Shown here: one piece after another, positions 9,868-18,073 of the stretch | Layout: each line of letters opens with the position of its first letter | Position numbering within the stretch: position 1 is the stretch's first letter | Origin: Succinimonas amylolytica DSM 2873 | GTDB lineage: Bacteria; Pseudomonadota; Gammaproteobacteria; Enterobacterales; Succinivibrionaceae | Length of the DNA stretch: 47,678 nucleotides | NCBI RefSeq assembly: GCF_000378405.1 | Contig: NZ_KB899639.1 | Coordinates: forward strand, 122,649-170,326 | Direction: 5' to 3' | Notes under the pieces: model-generated | The model's database searches: none | The model's input: the letters and a program-made list of their open reading frames with translations, nothing else | What the model was told of the DNA's origin: nothing | Position numbers and translations under genes: made by a program

Positions 9868-10302
9868 ATGGCAATGACAGCTGATTGTGCCGATTATAAT
9901 GATGGCGGCGAGAGTGCCGGATGTGATTTTTGTAAGGAATATATTCCGTTTTCAGAGGCCGAGATCCGGATGTTCGGCAGCGTATTCGGCACTGCTGATC
10001 CCGAATGCTGTCCGGAAGGGGCTCCGGATTTCGGACGTGCCGGGATTCCGGAGAATGTTTCCGGCATGGGAAGCTTCCGGAGACAGCGGGGCGGCGGAAA
10101 GTCATTTCCGGCCCCGCAATACGGCAATCCGGCCCGGGATGACAACCAGAGCCGGGTTTATCTGAATGTGCCCTATGCCGAAAAGGATGCTGCCAGGAGA
10201 CTGGGGGCCCGCTGGGATGCTTCCCGGCGGAAGTGGTATGTGCCGGACGGCTCGGATCTCGGACCGTTTCAGAGATGGCTGAATCTTTCGGAACGTTTTT
10301 AG
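9868..10302 (+). CDS. DUF5710-domain protein
   Basis: A 144-residue protein of unknown function. Residues about 94-140 carry the compact DUF5710 pattern: VYLNVPYAEKDAARRLGARWD, split here only as a description, followed by a KWYVP segment. That pattern is found at the ends of primases, DNA-processing proteins and many stand-alone proteins. The N-terminal 90 residues are low in complexity (Gly, Pro, Glu), with a possible CxxC at about residues 19-22 and a CC pair near 47. GGGGAG precedes the ATG. The stop lies 25 bp before ttcA in the same direction, so the two may be cotranscribed. Confidence 0.7.
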   Translation: MAMTADCADYNDGGESAGCDFCKEYIPFSEAEIRMFGSVFGTADPECCPEGAPDFGRAGIPENVSGMGSFRRQRGGGKSFPAPQYGNPARDDNQSRVYLNVPYAEKDAARRLGARWDASRRKWYVPDGSDLGPFQRWLNLSERF

Positions 10303-10327
10303 GACGGTTCTTCGGGGGAAATCTGCA

Positions 10328-11185
10328 ATGGATGAAAAAAAATATCTCTACAACACCAATAAGACACTTAAAAGACTGCGGCATCTGACGGGAGATGCCA
10401 TCAGGGATTTCAATATGATTGAATCCGGAGACCGGGTGATGGTATGCATGTCGGGCGGCAAGGACAGCTACGCGCTTCTGGATATCCTTTCCAGTCTCCG
10501 GAAGAGTGCGCCGGTGGATTTCGATCTGATTCCGGTACATCTTAATCCGCATCTTCCCGGATATCCCCAGGGAGTAATGGAGGAGTATCTCCGGGGTACC
10601 GGACTTCCGTACCATATTATTGATGAGAATGTCTACGGCATTGTGCGGGAAAAGATTCCCGACGGCCACAATATCTGCTCTCTGTGCTCCCGGCTGAGAC
10701 GGGGGATTCTCTATCGGGTGGCGGGAGAGATCGGGGCTACCAAAATTGCCCTGGGGCACCATGCGGATGATGTTCTCGGTACCTTCTTTCTGAATCTTTT
10801 TTATTCCGGAACTGTCAAGGGCATGCCGGCGAAGCTTCATACAGATGACGGCCGTCATATAGTGATAAGGCCGCTGGTGTACTGCCGGGAACGTGATATT
10901 GTCAGACTGGCAGAAGGCCGGGGCTATCCCCTGTTTCCTAAAAATCTGTGCGAGTTTGGAGAAAACAAAATGCGGGGGGAGATCCGGGAGATGATTGCCG
11001 CATGGGATCGGAAGTATCCGGGACGAAGCATGAATATGTGCAAGGCCATGGGACGGATCAGTCTCAGTCATATGCTGGATCGCCGGCTTTATGATTTTGA
11101 CAGAGACGAAATTATTGCCGGAAGCCGGGCCGGAACTGAGAGGCCGGATCCGGAACAGCACCGGAACCCTGTGGCAGGGGAGTAG
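10328..11185 (+). CDS. ttcA: tRNA 2-thiocytidine biosynthesis protein TtcA
   Basis: A 285-residue PP-loop ATPase that thiolates cytidine 32 of tRNA using a 4Fe-4S cluster. SGGKDS (42-47) is the PP-loop. C117 and C120 in CSLC form the CxxC pair for the cluster, and GHHADD (about 143-148) is the conserved second motif. The usual third ligand lies in a PCNLC motif in E. coli; here the segment reads FPKNLCEF, with only the second cysteine kept (C208). The WDRKYPGR segment and the SHMLD segment near the C-terminus match the family. In E. coli ttcA lies within about 10 kb of fnr and uspE, and here it is directly convergent with uspE. Confidence 0.93.
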   Translation: MDEKKYLYNTNKTLKRLRHLTGDAIRDFNMIESGDRVMVCMSGGKDSYALLDILSSLRKSAPVDFDLIPVHLNPHLPGYPQGVMEEYLRGTGLPYHIIDENVYGIVREKIPDGHNICSLCSRLRRGILYRVAGEIGATKIALGHHADDVLGTFFLNLFYSGTVKGMPAKLHTDDGRHIVIRPLVYCRERDIVRLAEGRGYPLFPKNLCEFGENKMRGEIREMIAAWDRKYPGRSMNMCKAMGRISLSHMLDRRLYDFDRDEIIAGSRAGTERPDPEQHRNPVAGE

Positions 11186-11231
11186 CCCCGGATCTCCGGG
11201 GCGGGAAGGGCGGAAAACCGGGAATCACGTA

Positions 11232-11247
11232 CCGGCAGAAATGCCGG
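11232..11247. terminator. possible bidirectional hairpin between ttcA and uspE
   Basis: CCGGCA stem, GAAA tetraloop, TGCCGG stem, lying between the convergent stops of ttcA and uspE. There is no T-tract, so termination here is only a suggestion. Confidence 0.35.
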
Positions 11248-11253
11248 ACACAG

Positions 11254-12174
11254 TCAGAGCCTTGCGCTCTTCTTCAGCACCAGAAGGTCACAGTTAACCG
11301 CATCCACAATTTCCTCGCAGATATTTCCTACCAGCGCGGCGGCAATACCGGTGCGGCCGGTATGTCCTATGAGCACGGCACAGGCATTGAGATCAGCGGC
11401 TATCTTGGGAATCACGTCATCCGGCTGGCCTTCGATTACATGGCAGTTTTCCGGAGGAATCCGGTGCCTTGCGCCAAAGGCCTCAATCTGTTCGCGGCTG
11501 TGCTTCATTACAGCTTCCGAATAGATATCCGGAGTAAATCCCGGGATTTCTACAATGGAAACCGGCATCAGAGGCGGGGTGGCGTTAAGCAGGTGGATTC
11601 TGCCTCCCATAAGACGGGCCAGCTCCTGAGCATTGCGGAGCAGTCTGATGTTCATCAGTCTGATATCCCGATCCTCCGTGTCGGAAAGGTTCAGTGCTAC
11701 CAGAATATTTGCTCCTTCGGGCCAGGGATGGTCTTTGGCGATCAGTACCGGAATGTCGGAGGTGCGGAGGAGCTGCCAGTCTGCGGGGGTAAAAACAACT
11801 CCGTCCAGAATGCCATGGCTGTCGGCGCTTTTAATCACCAGATCATAATTTCCGGATTTGATTTCAGCGGTAATGGCACTGGGCAGACTGCGATGCCATA
11901 CCACCTTGCCGGTGATTGATGTGCCTTCGCAGTGCTGTGCTTTCAGTTCGTTTTCAAGCCAGTTCTCGCTGTTTTCCAGAATGCTGTGGCGCATGGCGGT
12001 CTGCTCGTCAATATTCAGCAGTGTGGTGATATCGTAGGAAAAGTCATAGATGGCAAGAAATGCGGTGATCCGGGTGTCCGGGGAGAAGCGGACGATTTCC
12101 AGAGCTCTTTCCAGGGAAGGCTGTTCGTTCCGTTCCGGTTCAATAACAGCCAGAATATTCTTAAATTTGCGCAT
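11254..12174 (-). CDS. uspE: universal stress protein E
   Basis: A 306-residue tandem-Usp protein matching E. coli UspE along its whole length: KNILAVIEPERNEQP at the start, IYDFSYDITTLL near residue 50, and a GHTGRTGIAAALVGN nucleotide-binding loop in the second half. UspE supports growth arrest, adhesion and stress survival; its exact biochemistry is unsettled. The ATG at 12174 is chosen because GGAGGT lies five bases upstream; an ATG at 12189 overlaps this Shine-Dalgarno sequence. It lies 100 bp downstream of fnr on the same strand, which is the E. coli order, so control by oxygen through FNR or cotranscription is plausible. Confidence 0.95.
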   Translation of the reverse strand: MRKFKNILAVIEPERNEQPSLERALEIVRFSPDTRITAFLAIYDFSYDITTLLNIDEQTAMRHSILENSENWLENELKAQHCEGTSITGKVVWHRSLPSAITAEIKSGNYDLVIKSADSHGILDGVVFTPADWQLLRTSDIPVLIAKDHPWPEGANILVALNLSDTEDRDIRLMNIRLLRNAQELARLMGGRIHLLNATPPLMPVSIVEIPGFTPDIYSEAVMKHSREQIEAFGARHRIPPENCHVIEGQPDDVIPKIAADLNACAVLIGHTGRTGIAAALVGNICEEIVDAVNCDLLVLKKSARL

Positions 12175-12274
12175 GGGATACCTCCACAATTTTAAGATGT
12201 ATATTCTGATTGTAGAAAATTTTGGGAAATTTTTCCTTGCAGTACTTCAATTAACGGCAGGAAAAACGGGGAGA

Positions 12275-13033
12275 TTACGGGTGATTTTCAGATTTGGCGG
12301 CCTGGCACAGATTGCCGTTTTTAACATCCCGGAGCAGCACCTGATCCAGAATGGTAATATAACGGCCCTTAACTGTAATGATACCGGCATCATGCAGCCT
12401 GGAAAACAGCCTGCTGATGGTTTCCACAGAAAGGGAAATGCAGTTTCCGATCTCATAGCGGGTCATGGTCAGCTTTATTACATCCGGTGAGAGATTGCGT
12501 CTGGTCTGGGCCTCGGAAAGGTGCAGCAGGAATGATGCCAGGCGCTGGGGTGCTGTTTCCCGGGAAATCATCATGAGAAGCTCCTTTTTGACGGAGATTT
12601 CCTGGCTCATGAGTCTCATAAAGCGCATGTTCATTTCCTGATGCCGGTACAGTGCTCTGGAAAGCTGAGCATAGTCAATTTCGCAGATGGAGGTATTTTC
12701 GAGAGCCTGGGCAAAGGATTTATGCTTTTTTTCAAAAATGGCATCAAAGCCGACAATTTCTCCGGATATGGAAAAACCGGTGATCTGTTCGTCTCCGGCC
12801 TGGCTCAGCGAATAAATTTTAAGGCTGCCGCTTTTTATGGCATAAAGTCTGAGCAGAGGATCTCCCGCTTTGTAAAGAATCTCCCCTTTGTTAAGCCCCC
12901 GCCTTTTATCTATAATGTTGTTGAGCGCCGAGAGATCCGAGGACGTCGGGCTTTTTCCGGGAAGGCAGATTTCGCAGTAGGGACATTTATCGCAGGACTG
13001 GCATTTCTGGTCCGGGAGAGTTTTAACTGTCAT
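12275..13033 (-). CDS. fnr: FNR oxygen-sensing transcription regulator
   Basis: A 252-residue CRP/FNR-family regulator that switches genes for anaerobic growth through an oxygen-labile 4Fe-4S cluster. The ligands align with E. coli: C14, C17 and C23 with the same spacing (x2, x5), plus C117 in TSICEID. Two further cysteines (C11, C20) fall in the same N-terminal cluster. The cyclic-nucleotide-type beta roll covers about 30-150, and the HTH reads LTMTRYEIGNCISLSVETISRLF, with the E-x-x-S-R contacts for a TTGAT half site. The ATG at 13033 has GAGG five bases upstream; GTG at 13039 is an alternative. No clear TTGAT-N4-ATCAA box was found upstream. Confidence 0.95.
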   Translation of the reverse strand: MTVKTLPDQKCQSCDKCPYCEICLPGKSPTSSDLSALNNIIDKRRGLNKGEILYKAGDPLLRLYAIKSGSLKIYSLSQAGDEQITGFSISGEIVGFDAIFEKKHKSFAQALENTSICEIDYAQLSRALYRHQEMNMRFMRLMSQEISVKKELLMMISRETAPQRLASFLLHLSEAQTRRNLSPDVIKLTMTRYEIGNCISLSVETISRLFSRLHDAGIITVKGRYITILDQVLLRDVKNGNLCQAAKSENHP

Positions 13034-13193
13034 GGCCACCTCTGTTTCGGGATCTCGGGAATTTTAGCATTTTTTAGGGTATTTTCCATGCCGTTATTGA
13101 ACGTGTTTTCCGGTTCCGGAGCGGCTGCGGCACCGGAGCCGGATTTCAGGGAGACTCTTTTTTTCCGGAGCAGCTCTGAAGAAGGGAGCGACT

Positions 13194-14177
13194 ATGAGTC
13201 TTCATGAAAAAATCTGGTTTCAGGGAAGTCCTCTTATGTGGCTGCTCTGGCCTTTTTCCCTGATATTCGGTCTGGTTTCCGCACTGAGACGCCAGCTGTA
13301 TTTCCGGAATATTCTGCCCTCGTTCCGGAGCCGGATTCCGGTAGTGGTGGTGGGTAATATTATGGTGGGGGGAAACGGAAAAACTCCGGTGGTGATTGCC
13401 CTGGCGGAGTACCTGGCCTCCCGGGGCTTCCGGCCCGGGGTGGTAAGCCGGGGGTACCGGGCGCATCCCCCGGTATATCCCTATGAGGTTATTCCGGATT
13501 CCCCTGTCGGCGAGGCCGGAGACGAGCCCTTGCTTATCCGGCTTAAAACCGGAGTACGGGTGGTCATTGATCCCCGGCGGTCCCGGGCTGTCGGGTATCT
13601 GGAAAACGCTCTGGATGTGATTATTACCGATGACGGTCTTCAGCACTATGCTCTCGGGAGAGATATTGAAATCGTGGTGGTTGACGGCAAGAGACGTTTC
13701 GGGAACGGACGGCTTCTTCCCATGGGACCGTTAAGAGAACCTGCTTCCCGGCTGGCGGAGGCGGACTATGTGCTCAACAACGGCGGAGAGAAAGAGGGGG
13801 AGTATCCGGTAAGGCTGGTTCCCGACAAGGTACGCCGTCTTGACGGCATGGAGGCGGTTCTTCCTGAGGGGACAGAGGTCTGCGCCCTGGCGGGCATCGG
13901 AGATCCGGAACGCTTCAGAAGAACACTCCAGGATGCGGGGTTCCGGGTTTCGCGGAGCATTCCTGTTCCTGATCACGGCTTTGTTACGGAAGCTGAAGTG
14001 CGCCGGATTGCCGGAGGTCTTCCCGTGATTATGACCGAAAAGGATATGGTGAAGTACGGCAGAAATCATATTGAGGGTTTTTACAGCCTGGGTGTCCGGG
14101 CGGATCTGCCGTCAGAATTCTATGACAGACTGACGGCAGATATCAGCAGAATTCAAAAAGAGAGAGGTATAAGATAA
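13194..14177 (+). CDS. lpxK: tetraacyldisaccharide 4'-kinase
   Basis: A 327-residue inner-membrane kinase that phosphorylates the lipid A precursor disaccharide-1-phosphate. An N-terminal hydrophobic helix (about 13-30) anchors it. The P-loop is GNIMVGGNGKTP (about 54-65), and DDGLQHYAL (about 148-156) is a conserved LpxK segment. Its presence shows the cell makes lipid A and has a Gram-negative outer membrane. An AGGGAG Shine-Dalgarno sequence precedes the ATG. The stop TAA shares its last A with the kdsB start (TAATG), so the two are translationally coupled. msbA, the usual upstream neighbour, is missing. Confidence 0.96.
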   Translation: MSLHEKIWFQGSPLMWLLWPFSLIFGLVSALRRQLYFRNILPSFRSRIPVVVVGNIMVGGNGKTPVVIALAEYLASRGFRPGVVSRGYRAHPPVYPYEVIPDSPVGEAGDEPLLIRLKTGVRVVIDPRRSRAVGYLENALDVIITDDGLQHYALGRDIEIVVVDGKRRFGNGRLLPMGPLREPASRLAEADYVLNNGGEKEGEYPVRLVPDKVRRLDGMEAVLPEGTEVCALAGIGDPERFRRTLQDAGFRVSRSIPVPDHGFVTEAEVRRIAGGLPVIMTEKDMVKYGRNHIEGFYSLGVRADLPSEFYDRLTADISRIQKERGIR

Positions 14178-14941
14178 TGCATTATACGGTTGTTATTCCA
14201 TCACGCTATTCTTCGACGCGGCTTCCGGGAAAGCCGCTCCTTGACATTATGGGAAAGCCTATGGTGGTGCGGGTGGCGGAGCAGGCGGTCAAAGGCGGTG
14301 CCGACCGGGTTATTGTGGCTACCGACGATACCCGTATCAGGGATGCCGTTTTGGCCTCAGGAGTTAAGGCTGAAGTCTGCATGACCTCTCCGGATCATAA
14401 TTCCGGTACCGAGAGAATTGCCGAGGTGGTCAATGTCCTCAAGCTGGAGGATCAGGAGATTGTAGTAAATGTTCAGGGAGACGAGCCTCTGATTCCCCCG
14501 GAGAACATTGCCCAGGTGGCAGATCTTCTGGAATGCTCCCAGGCCCCCATGGCCACACTGTGTGCCAGGGTTACCGGCGAGGATGTGTTTGATCCCAACT
14601 GCGTGAAGGTGGTTATCAACCATCAGGGAGATGCGCTTTATTTCAGCAGGGCGTCAATTCCCTATGAGCGGAACAATTTCCGGGACGGCAACAGGGAGGC
14701 TCTCAGAGGACATGCCCGGCATATCGGAATTTATGCCTACAGAGTGGGCTTTATCAGAAAGTATCTGACTCTGCCGCCCTGTGAAATCGAGGCCATGGAA
14801 TCCCTGGAGCAGCTCAGGGTGCTTTATCATGGCTACCGGATTGCCGTAACCTATGCTGAAAAGGATCCTATGGTGGGGGTGGATACTGCCGAGGATCTGG
14901 AGAAGGTCAGAAAGATCTTCAGCGAAATGGCCGGTAAATAG
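14177..14941 (+). CDS. kdsB: 3-deoxy-manno-octulosonate cytidylyltransferase
   Basis: A 254-residue enzyme that makes CMP-Kdo from CTP and Kdo, activating the first sugar of the lipopolysaccharide core. The nucleotide-binding start PSRYSSTRLPGKPL (about 8-21), VNVQGDEPLI (about 96-105) and a late HIGIYAYR segment are family hallmarks. The length is close to E. coli KdsB (248). Overlap with lpxK by one base couples the two lipid A/LPS steps. Confidence 0.97.
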   Translation: MHYTVVIPSRYSSTRLPGKPLLDIMGKPMVVRVAEQAVKGGADRVIVATDDTRIRDAVLASGVKAEVCMTSPDHNSGTERIAEVVNVLKLEDQEIVVNVQGDEPLIPPENIAQVADLLECSQAPMATLCARVTGEDVFDPNCVKVVINHQGDALYFSRASIPYERNNFRDGNREALRGHARHIGIYAYRVGFIRKYLTLPPCEIEAMESLEQLRVLYHGYRIAVTYAEKDPMVGVDTAEDLEKVRKIFSEMAGK

Positions 14942-14963
14942 CTTTCGTTCCCGGAAGCAGGCG

Positions 14964-15008
14964 ACGGGCTGGGCTCTGATTTGTCGGGGCCCCGCCCGTT
15001 ATTGTTAT
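14964..15008 (+). terminator. possible terminator after kdsB
   Basis: GC-rich imperfect hairpin, with an outer stem of ACGGGC (14964-14969) and GCCCGT (14994-14999), followed by a weak T-rich stretch. The remainder of the 278-bp gap to the next gene holds no ORF I can support. An AT-rich segment with TATATT near 15150 could be the promoter of the downstream gene. Confidence 0.4.
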
Positions 15009-15219
15009 CCTGTTTTAAAATTTCCGGAACAGGCCGGGGCCGGCAGTTTTTCATCGGACTTCTGATTTCAGAAAGATGCGGCGGTTTCGGAGACTGTAAC
15101 ATAAAATCACACAATAGCGGCTGGGAATCCGTTAAATGCTTTCTAAATATGGTATATTGCATACGGAGTTTTTTTTAAGCTGATTGCAGTCAGCCTTGAT
15201 TTATTTAAGGGATAAAAAC

Positions 15220-16002
15220 ATGAGTTACAACTATTCGAATCCAGTGGTATCCTCTCTGGAGAGAAATTCCGAAGTTCTGGCAGGAACCTCCGGCCAGCTT
15301 ATGACTCTTGAGGGAACTGCCAAAAAGGCCGTAATGCTTATTGCTCTGTGCCTTATAACCGGCTTTATGATGTACTTTAAAGCTGAGGGCATGGTTGCCG
15401 ATATGATAGTAAACGGCGGTTCCGGCGGGGGGCTGTACGGGATTACCACGATGGCTCTGATTGTCGGTGCCGTGCTGGGACTGGTAGGAACCTTCTTTCC
15501 GAAATCAGCCAAGGTGGTAGCTCCCATATACAGCATTGCCGAAGGTATTTTCCTGGGCGGGGTTACTGCAGTGTTTGAATCCAGGTATCCTGGTGTCGGT
15601 TTTGCGGCTCTCAGTGCCACAGTGGTGACTGCTCTGTCCATGTTTATTGCCTTCTCCACCGGCCTGATAGCAGCAACTCCCTTCCTGAAGAAGTTCCTGA
15701 TGATGGCTGGCATTGCCATTATCCTGACATACATCATCAATCTCGTGATGCATCTTTGCGGGGGCAGTGGCATTGAGACCATTCAGGTTGAGAATCATTC
15801 CCTGCTCAGCTATGGTGTTCAGACTCTGATCTGCGCAGTGGCCTCTCTCTTCCTGATCTGGGATTTTGACAATATTGCCAACAGTCACGGCCGGGTAGGC
15901 AAGGAATACGAAATGGCCTATGCTATGGGACTTCTGATGACCCTGGTATGGATGTACCTGGAATTCCTGAAGCTTTTTGCAAAAATCAATTCCGATAACT
16001 GA
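15220..16002 (+). CDS. Bax inhibitor-1/YccA-family membrane protein
   Basis: A 260-residue protein with about seven transmembrane helices after a hydrophilic N-terminus of about 45 residues. Sequence pattern and length fit the BaxI_1 branch of the Bax inhibitor-1 family (YwnA/YccA-like). Members of this superfamily include proton-regulated calcium leak channels and a modulator of FtsH proteolysis; the role here is unknown. A terminal acidic helix with EYEMAYAMGLLMTLVWMY near the end is typical. The ATG at 15220 has AAGGGA eight bases upstream and replaces an upstream TTG. The gene stands alone, with its own terminator. Confidence 0.85.
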   Translation: MSYNYSNPVVSSLERNSEVLAGTSGQLMTLEGTAKKAVMLIALCLITGFMMYFKAEGMVADMIVNGGSGGGLYGITTMALIVGAVLGLVGTFFPKSAKVVAPIYSIAEGIFLGGVTAVFESRYPGVGFAALSATVVTALSMFIAFSTGLIAATPFLKKFLMMAGIAIILTYIINLVMHLCGGSGIETIQVENHSLLSYGVQTLICAVASLFLIWDFDNIANSHGRVGKEYEMAYAMGLLMTLVWMYLEFLKLFAKINSDN

Positions 16003-16044
16003 GGCGTTGCCTAAAAGACGGCGGAACAGTGCCGGATAAATCAG

Positions 16045-16070
16045 GGGCGGGGATATTTCCTCGCCCTTTT
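16045..16070 (+). terminator. terminator of the Bax inhibitor-1 family gene
   Basis: 9-bp stem (16045-16053 with 16058-16066, one G-T pair), loop TATT, then TTTT. Located 43 bp after the stop. Confidence 0.8.
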
Positions 16071-16170
16071 GTGTTTTTCTTATTTCAGAATGAAGGAAGC
16101 ACAGGTGCTGACTGAAAAAAAACGGCAACAGAGAATCGTTAAGCCCCTACGGGAAAGGGAGATCTGAAAT

Positions 16171-16194
16171 AAAAAAACGGGAGATGTCTCCCGT
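16171..16194 (-). terminator. lysC terminator
   Basis: ACGGGAGA (16177-16184) pairs with TCTCCCGT (16187-16194). On the minus strand it is followed by seven T (complement of 16171-16177). Located 34 bp beyond the lysC stop. Confidence 0.85.
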
Positions 16195-16227
16195 TCTTTA
16201 TAATCTCAGATAATGCCGCCGGGCGGT

Positions 16228-17604
16228 TTATCTGATGTTCTGAGGATTGCCTTCCAGAAGGTGGTGATGCAGCTCGGCAATAGCCTGTTCTGCCTGAGAC
16301 TGGTCAACCAGGAAGCAGAGGTTGTGAGAGCTGGCACCGTAGCAGATCATCCGGATGTTGACATTCATGATGGAGGAGAATACAGCAGCACCGGTTCCGG
16401 AAACCTGGCTCATGCCGTTTCCGATAAGAGCGATGAGAGCCAGGCCCTCGGTAACTCTTACACTGCAGATGCTCTTAAGCTCTGCCAGAAGTCTGTCGCT
16501 GAGAACTGACTGTCCGCTGGACTGAGAGCCGGTATGGTCAAGGGTAATGGCCACACTTACCTCTGAAGTGGTAATCAGGTCAACGGAAATGCCGTACTTG
16601 GCGAAGATGCTGAAAATGTTTGCCAGAAAGCCGCAGGCTCCAATCATGTTCGGGCTCTTCAGAGTCAGGAGAATCTGATCTCTTCTGAGGGCTACCGCTC
16701 TGAAGGTCGGCTTGGTGTTGGTCTGGGATCTTACCCAGGTACCGCCGGATTCCGGATCCTTGGAGGAACCTACAAATACCGGGATATTGCGGCGTACGGC
16801 CGGGAAGATGGTGGCCGGGTGCAGAACCTTGGCCCCGAAGGTTGCCATTTCTGCAGCCTCGGAGAAGGTGATTTCCGGAATCACGTGTGCTTCCTTTACC
16901 AGACGGGGATCGGTGGTGTAAATGCCGGGTACGTCAGTCCAGATCTGAATGGCCTTGCAGTTGCCGATGGCCTCGCCCAGAAGAGCGGCGGAATAGTCGG
17001 AGCCGCCGCGGCCCAGGGTAGTGGTCTGACCGATGGCGTTAGAGCCGATGAAGCCCTGGGTTACCACAATGTAATCATCAAGAAGCGGAGTCAGGAGTTC
17101 CTTTGCGGTATTGCTGAGCACCTCGATGATCGGGGTGGCCTTGCCGAACTGGTTGTTGGTGCGCATTACGGAACGCACGTCGAACCACTTGGCGTTGTAG
17201 CCCTTGGACTTGAGAACCTCGGTAAAGATCTTGGTGGACATGATTTCGCCGTAGGAAACAATGCGGTCGGTGAGAGCGTCGTCATGCTCGATGATAGCGT
17301 GCTTGGCCAGATCACGGATTTCGTGGATGAGCTTTTCGATTTCCGCAGTGATTTCGGCTGGGCGGCCGAGATCGTCAAGAATAGAGAACTCAATATTGCA
17401 GATCTTTCCCATTCTTTCTTCAATGCTGGCCTCGTCGAGAGTTCCGGAGGCAAGTTCAACAAGAAGATTGGTGATGCCGGCACTGGCGCTTAATACCACC
17501 AGTTTGGTGTCCAGATTGGAGGTAACAATTTTGACACAGTTGCACATGGCTGCATAGTTGGCAACACTGGTGCCGCCGAATTTGGCAACGCAAACCTGAT
17601 TCAT
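16228..17604 (-). CDS. lysC: aspartokinase, lysine-sensitive type
   Basis: A 458-residue monofunctional aspartokinase, the first step from aspartate toward lysine, diaminopimelate, methionine and threonine. It opens with VAKFGGTSVANY, the kinase nucleotide motif. It continues with TLGRGGSDYSAAL (about 205-217) and IWTDVPGIYTTDPR (about 230-243), then two ACT domains (about 300-450) for feedback inhibition. The length matches E. coli LysC (449). GGAG precedes the ATG. The lysine riboswitch upstream, with its own consensus-like promoter, shows that lysine represses it at the RNA level in addition to the ACT-domain control expected for the enzyme. Confidence 0.96.
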   Translation of the reverse strand: MNQVCVAKFGGTSVANYAAMCNCVKIVTSNLDTKLVVLSASAGITNLLVELASGTLDEASIEERMGKICNIEFSILDDLGRPAEITAEIEKLIHEIRDLAKHAIIEHDDALTDRIVSYGEIMSTKIFTEVLKSKGYNAKWFDVRSVMRTNNQFGKATPIIEVLSNTAKELLTPLLDDYIVVTQGFIGSNAIGQTTTLGRGGSDYSAALLGEAIGNCKAIQIWTDVPGIYTTDPRLVKEAHVIPEITFSEAAEMATFGAKVLHPATIFPAVRRNIPVFVGSSKDPESGGTWVRSQTNTKPTFRAVALRRDQILLTLKSPNMIGACGFLANIFSIFAKYGISVDLITTSEVSVAITLDHTGSQSSGQSVLSDRLLAELKSICSVRVTEGLALIALIGNGMSQVSGTGAAVFSSIMNVNIRMICYGASSHNLCFLVDQSQAEQAIAELHHHLLEGNPQNIR

Positions 17605-17678
17605 TTAAATCTCCTGATAAGTGTTTTGTTTGAGTTACCTAAGGAAAAAGATTTGGAGGCGGGGAATACTGATATCCG

Positions 17679-17842
17679 CCAGAAGCCCTTCACCTTAGTG
17701 TGACAGCCTGAAGGATTCAGCCTTCATGGCCGACAGCCGCACCGTGTTCCAGCGGTGCTGCCGCCTCGGCTTTTCATTCCCTCTCCGGCCGAACTGGAAT
17801 TCCCGGGATGCCGGATACCTAAGAAAAGCGCCTCTTCTGGTT
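17679..17842 (-). promoter_or_regulatory. lysine riboswitch (L box)
   Basis: On the minus strand the leader has the conserved L-box elements in order: CCAGAAGAGGCGC (5' side of P1 and the junction core), GCCGAGG, GGCTGAATCC, a GGCTGTCAC segment, and finally CTTCTGG, which closes P1 with CCAGAAG. These match the E. coli lysC leader closely. Just beyond P1 is a hairpin (GGCGG with CCGCC, about 17657-17680) whose 5' arm adjoins or overlaps the P1 3' strand. That is a plausible expression platform, with a T-run nine bases later. Binding of lysine is expected to stabilise P1 and lower lysC expression. Confidence 0.92.
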
Positions 17843-17861
17843 CAAGTAAGAATTGGTTAGC

Positions 17862-17890
17862 AAAATACCTTTTTAGGGGGTTTTTGTCAA
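17862..17890 (-). promoter_or_regulatory. lysC promoter
   Basis: Perfect TTGACA at 17890-17885, a 17-bp spacer and TATTTT at 17867-17862, read on the minus strand. Transcription would begin around 17855, just ahead of the riboswitch. Confidence 0.8.
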
Positions 17891-18032
17891 TACCTGATAT
17901 AGTTCACAATTTAAAGATTTTGAAGATGTGGCAGTGTGTCTGATTTTGTGGGGGTTTACGGGAATTTGTGTGTGAACTGCCGCTTCAAAAGAGGGCTTGC
18001 GCTGCGGGGCGGGCTTAATGCCCGGAGTCCGC

Positions 18033-18059
18033 AAAAAAAGGGAGCACTTGGCTCCCTTT
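18033..18059 (-). terminator. argA terminator
   Basis: 9-bp stem AAAGGGAGC/GCTCCCTTT (18037-18045 and 18051-18059), followed on the minus strand by a run of T. Located 15 bp after the argA stop. Confidence 0.85.
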
Positions 18060-18073
18060 CAGGCGTGAACCTA

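Noticed and set aside
13034-13193. FNR autoregulation box
   Set aside because: No TTGAT-N4-ATCAA-like match was found in the fnr/lpxK divergent gap.
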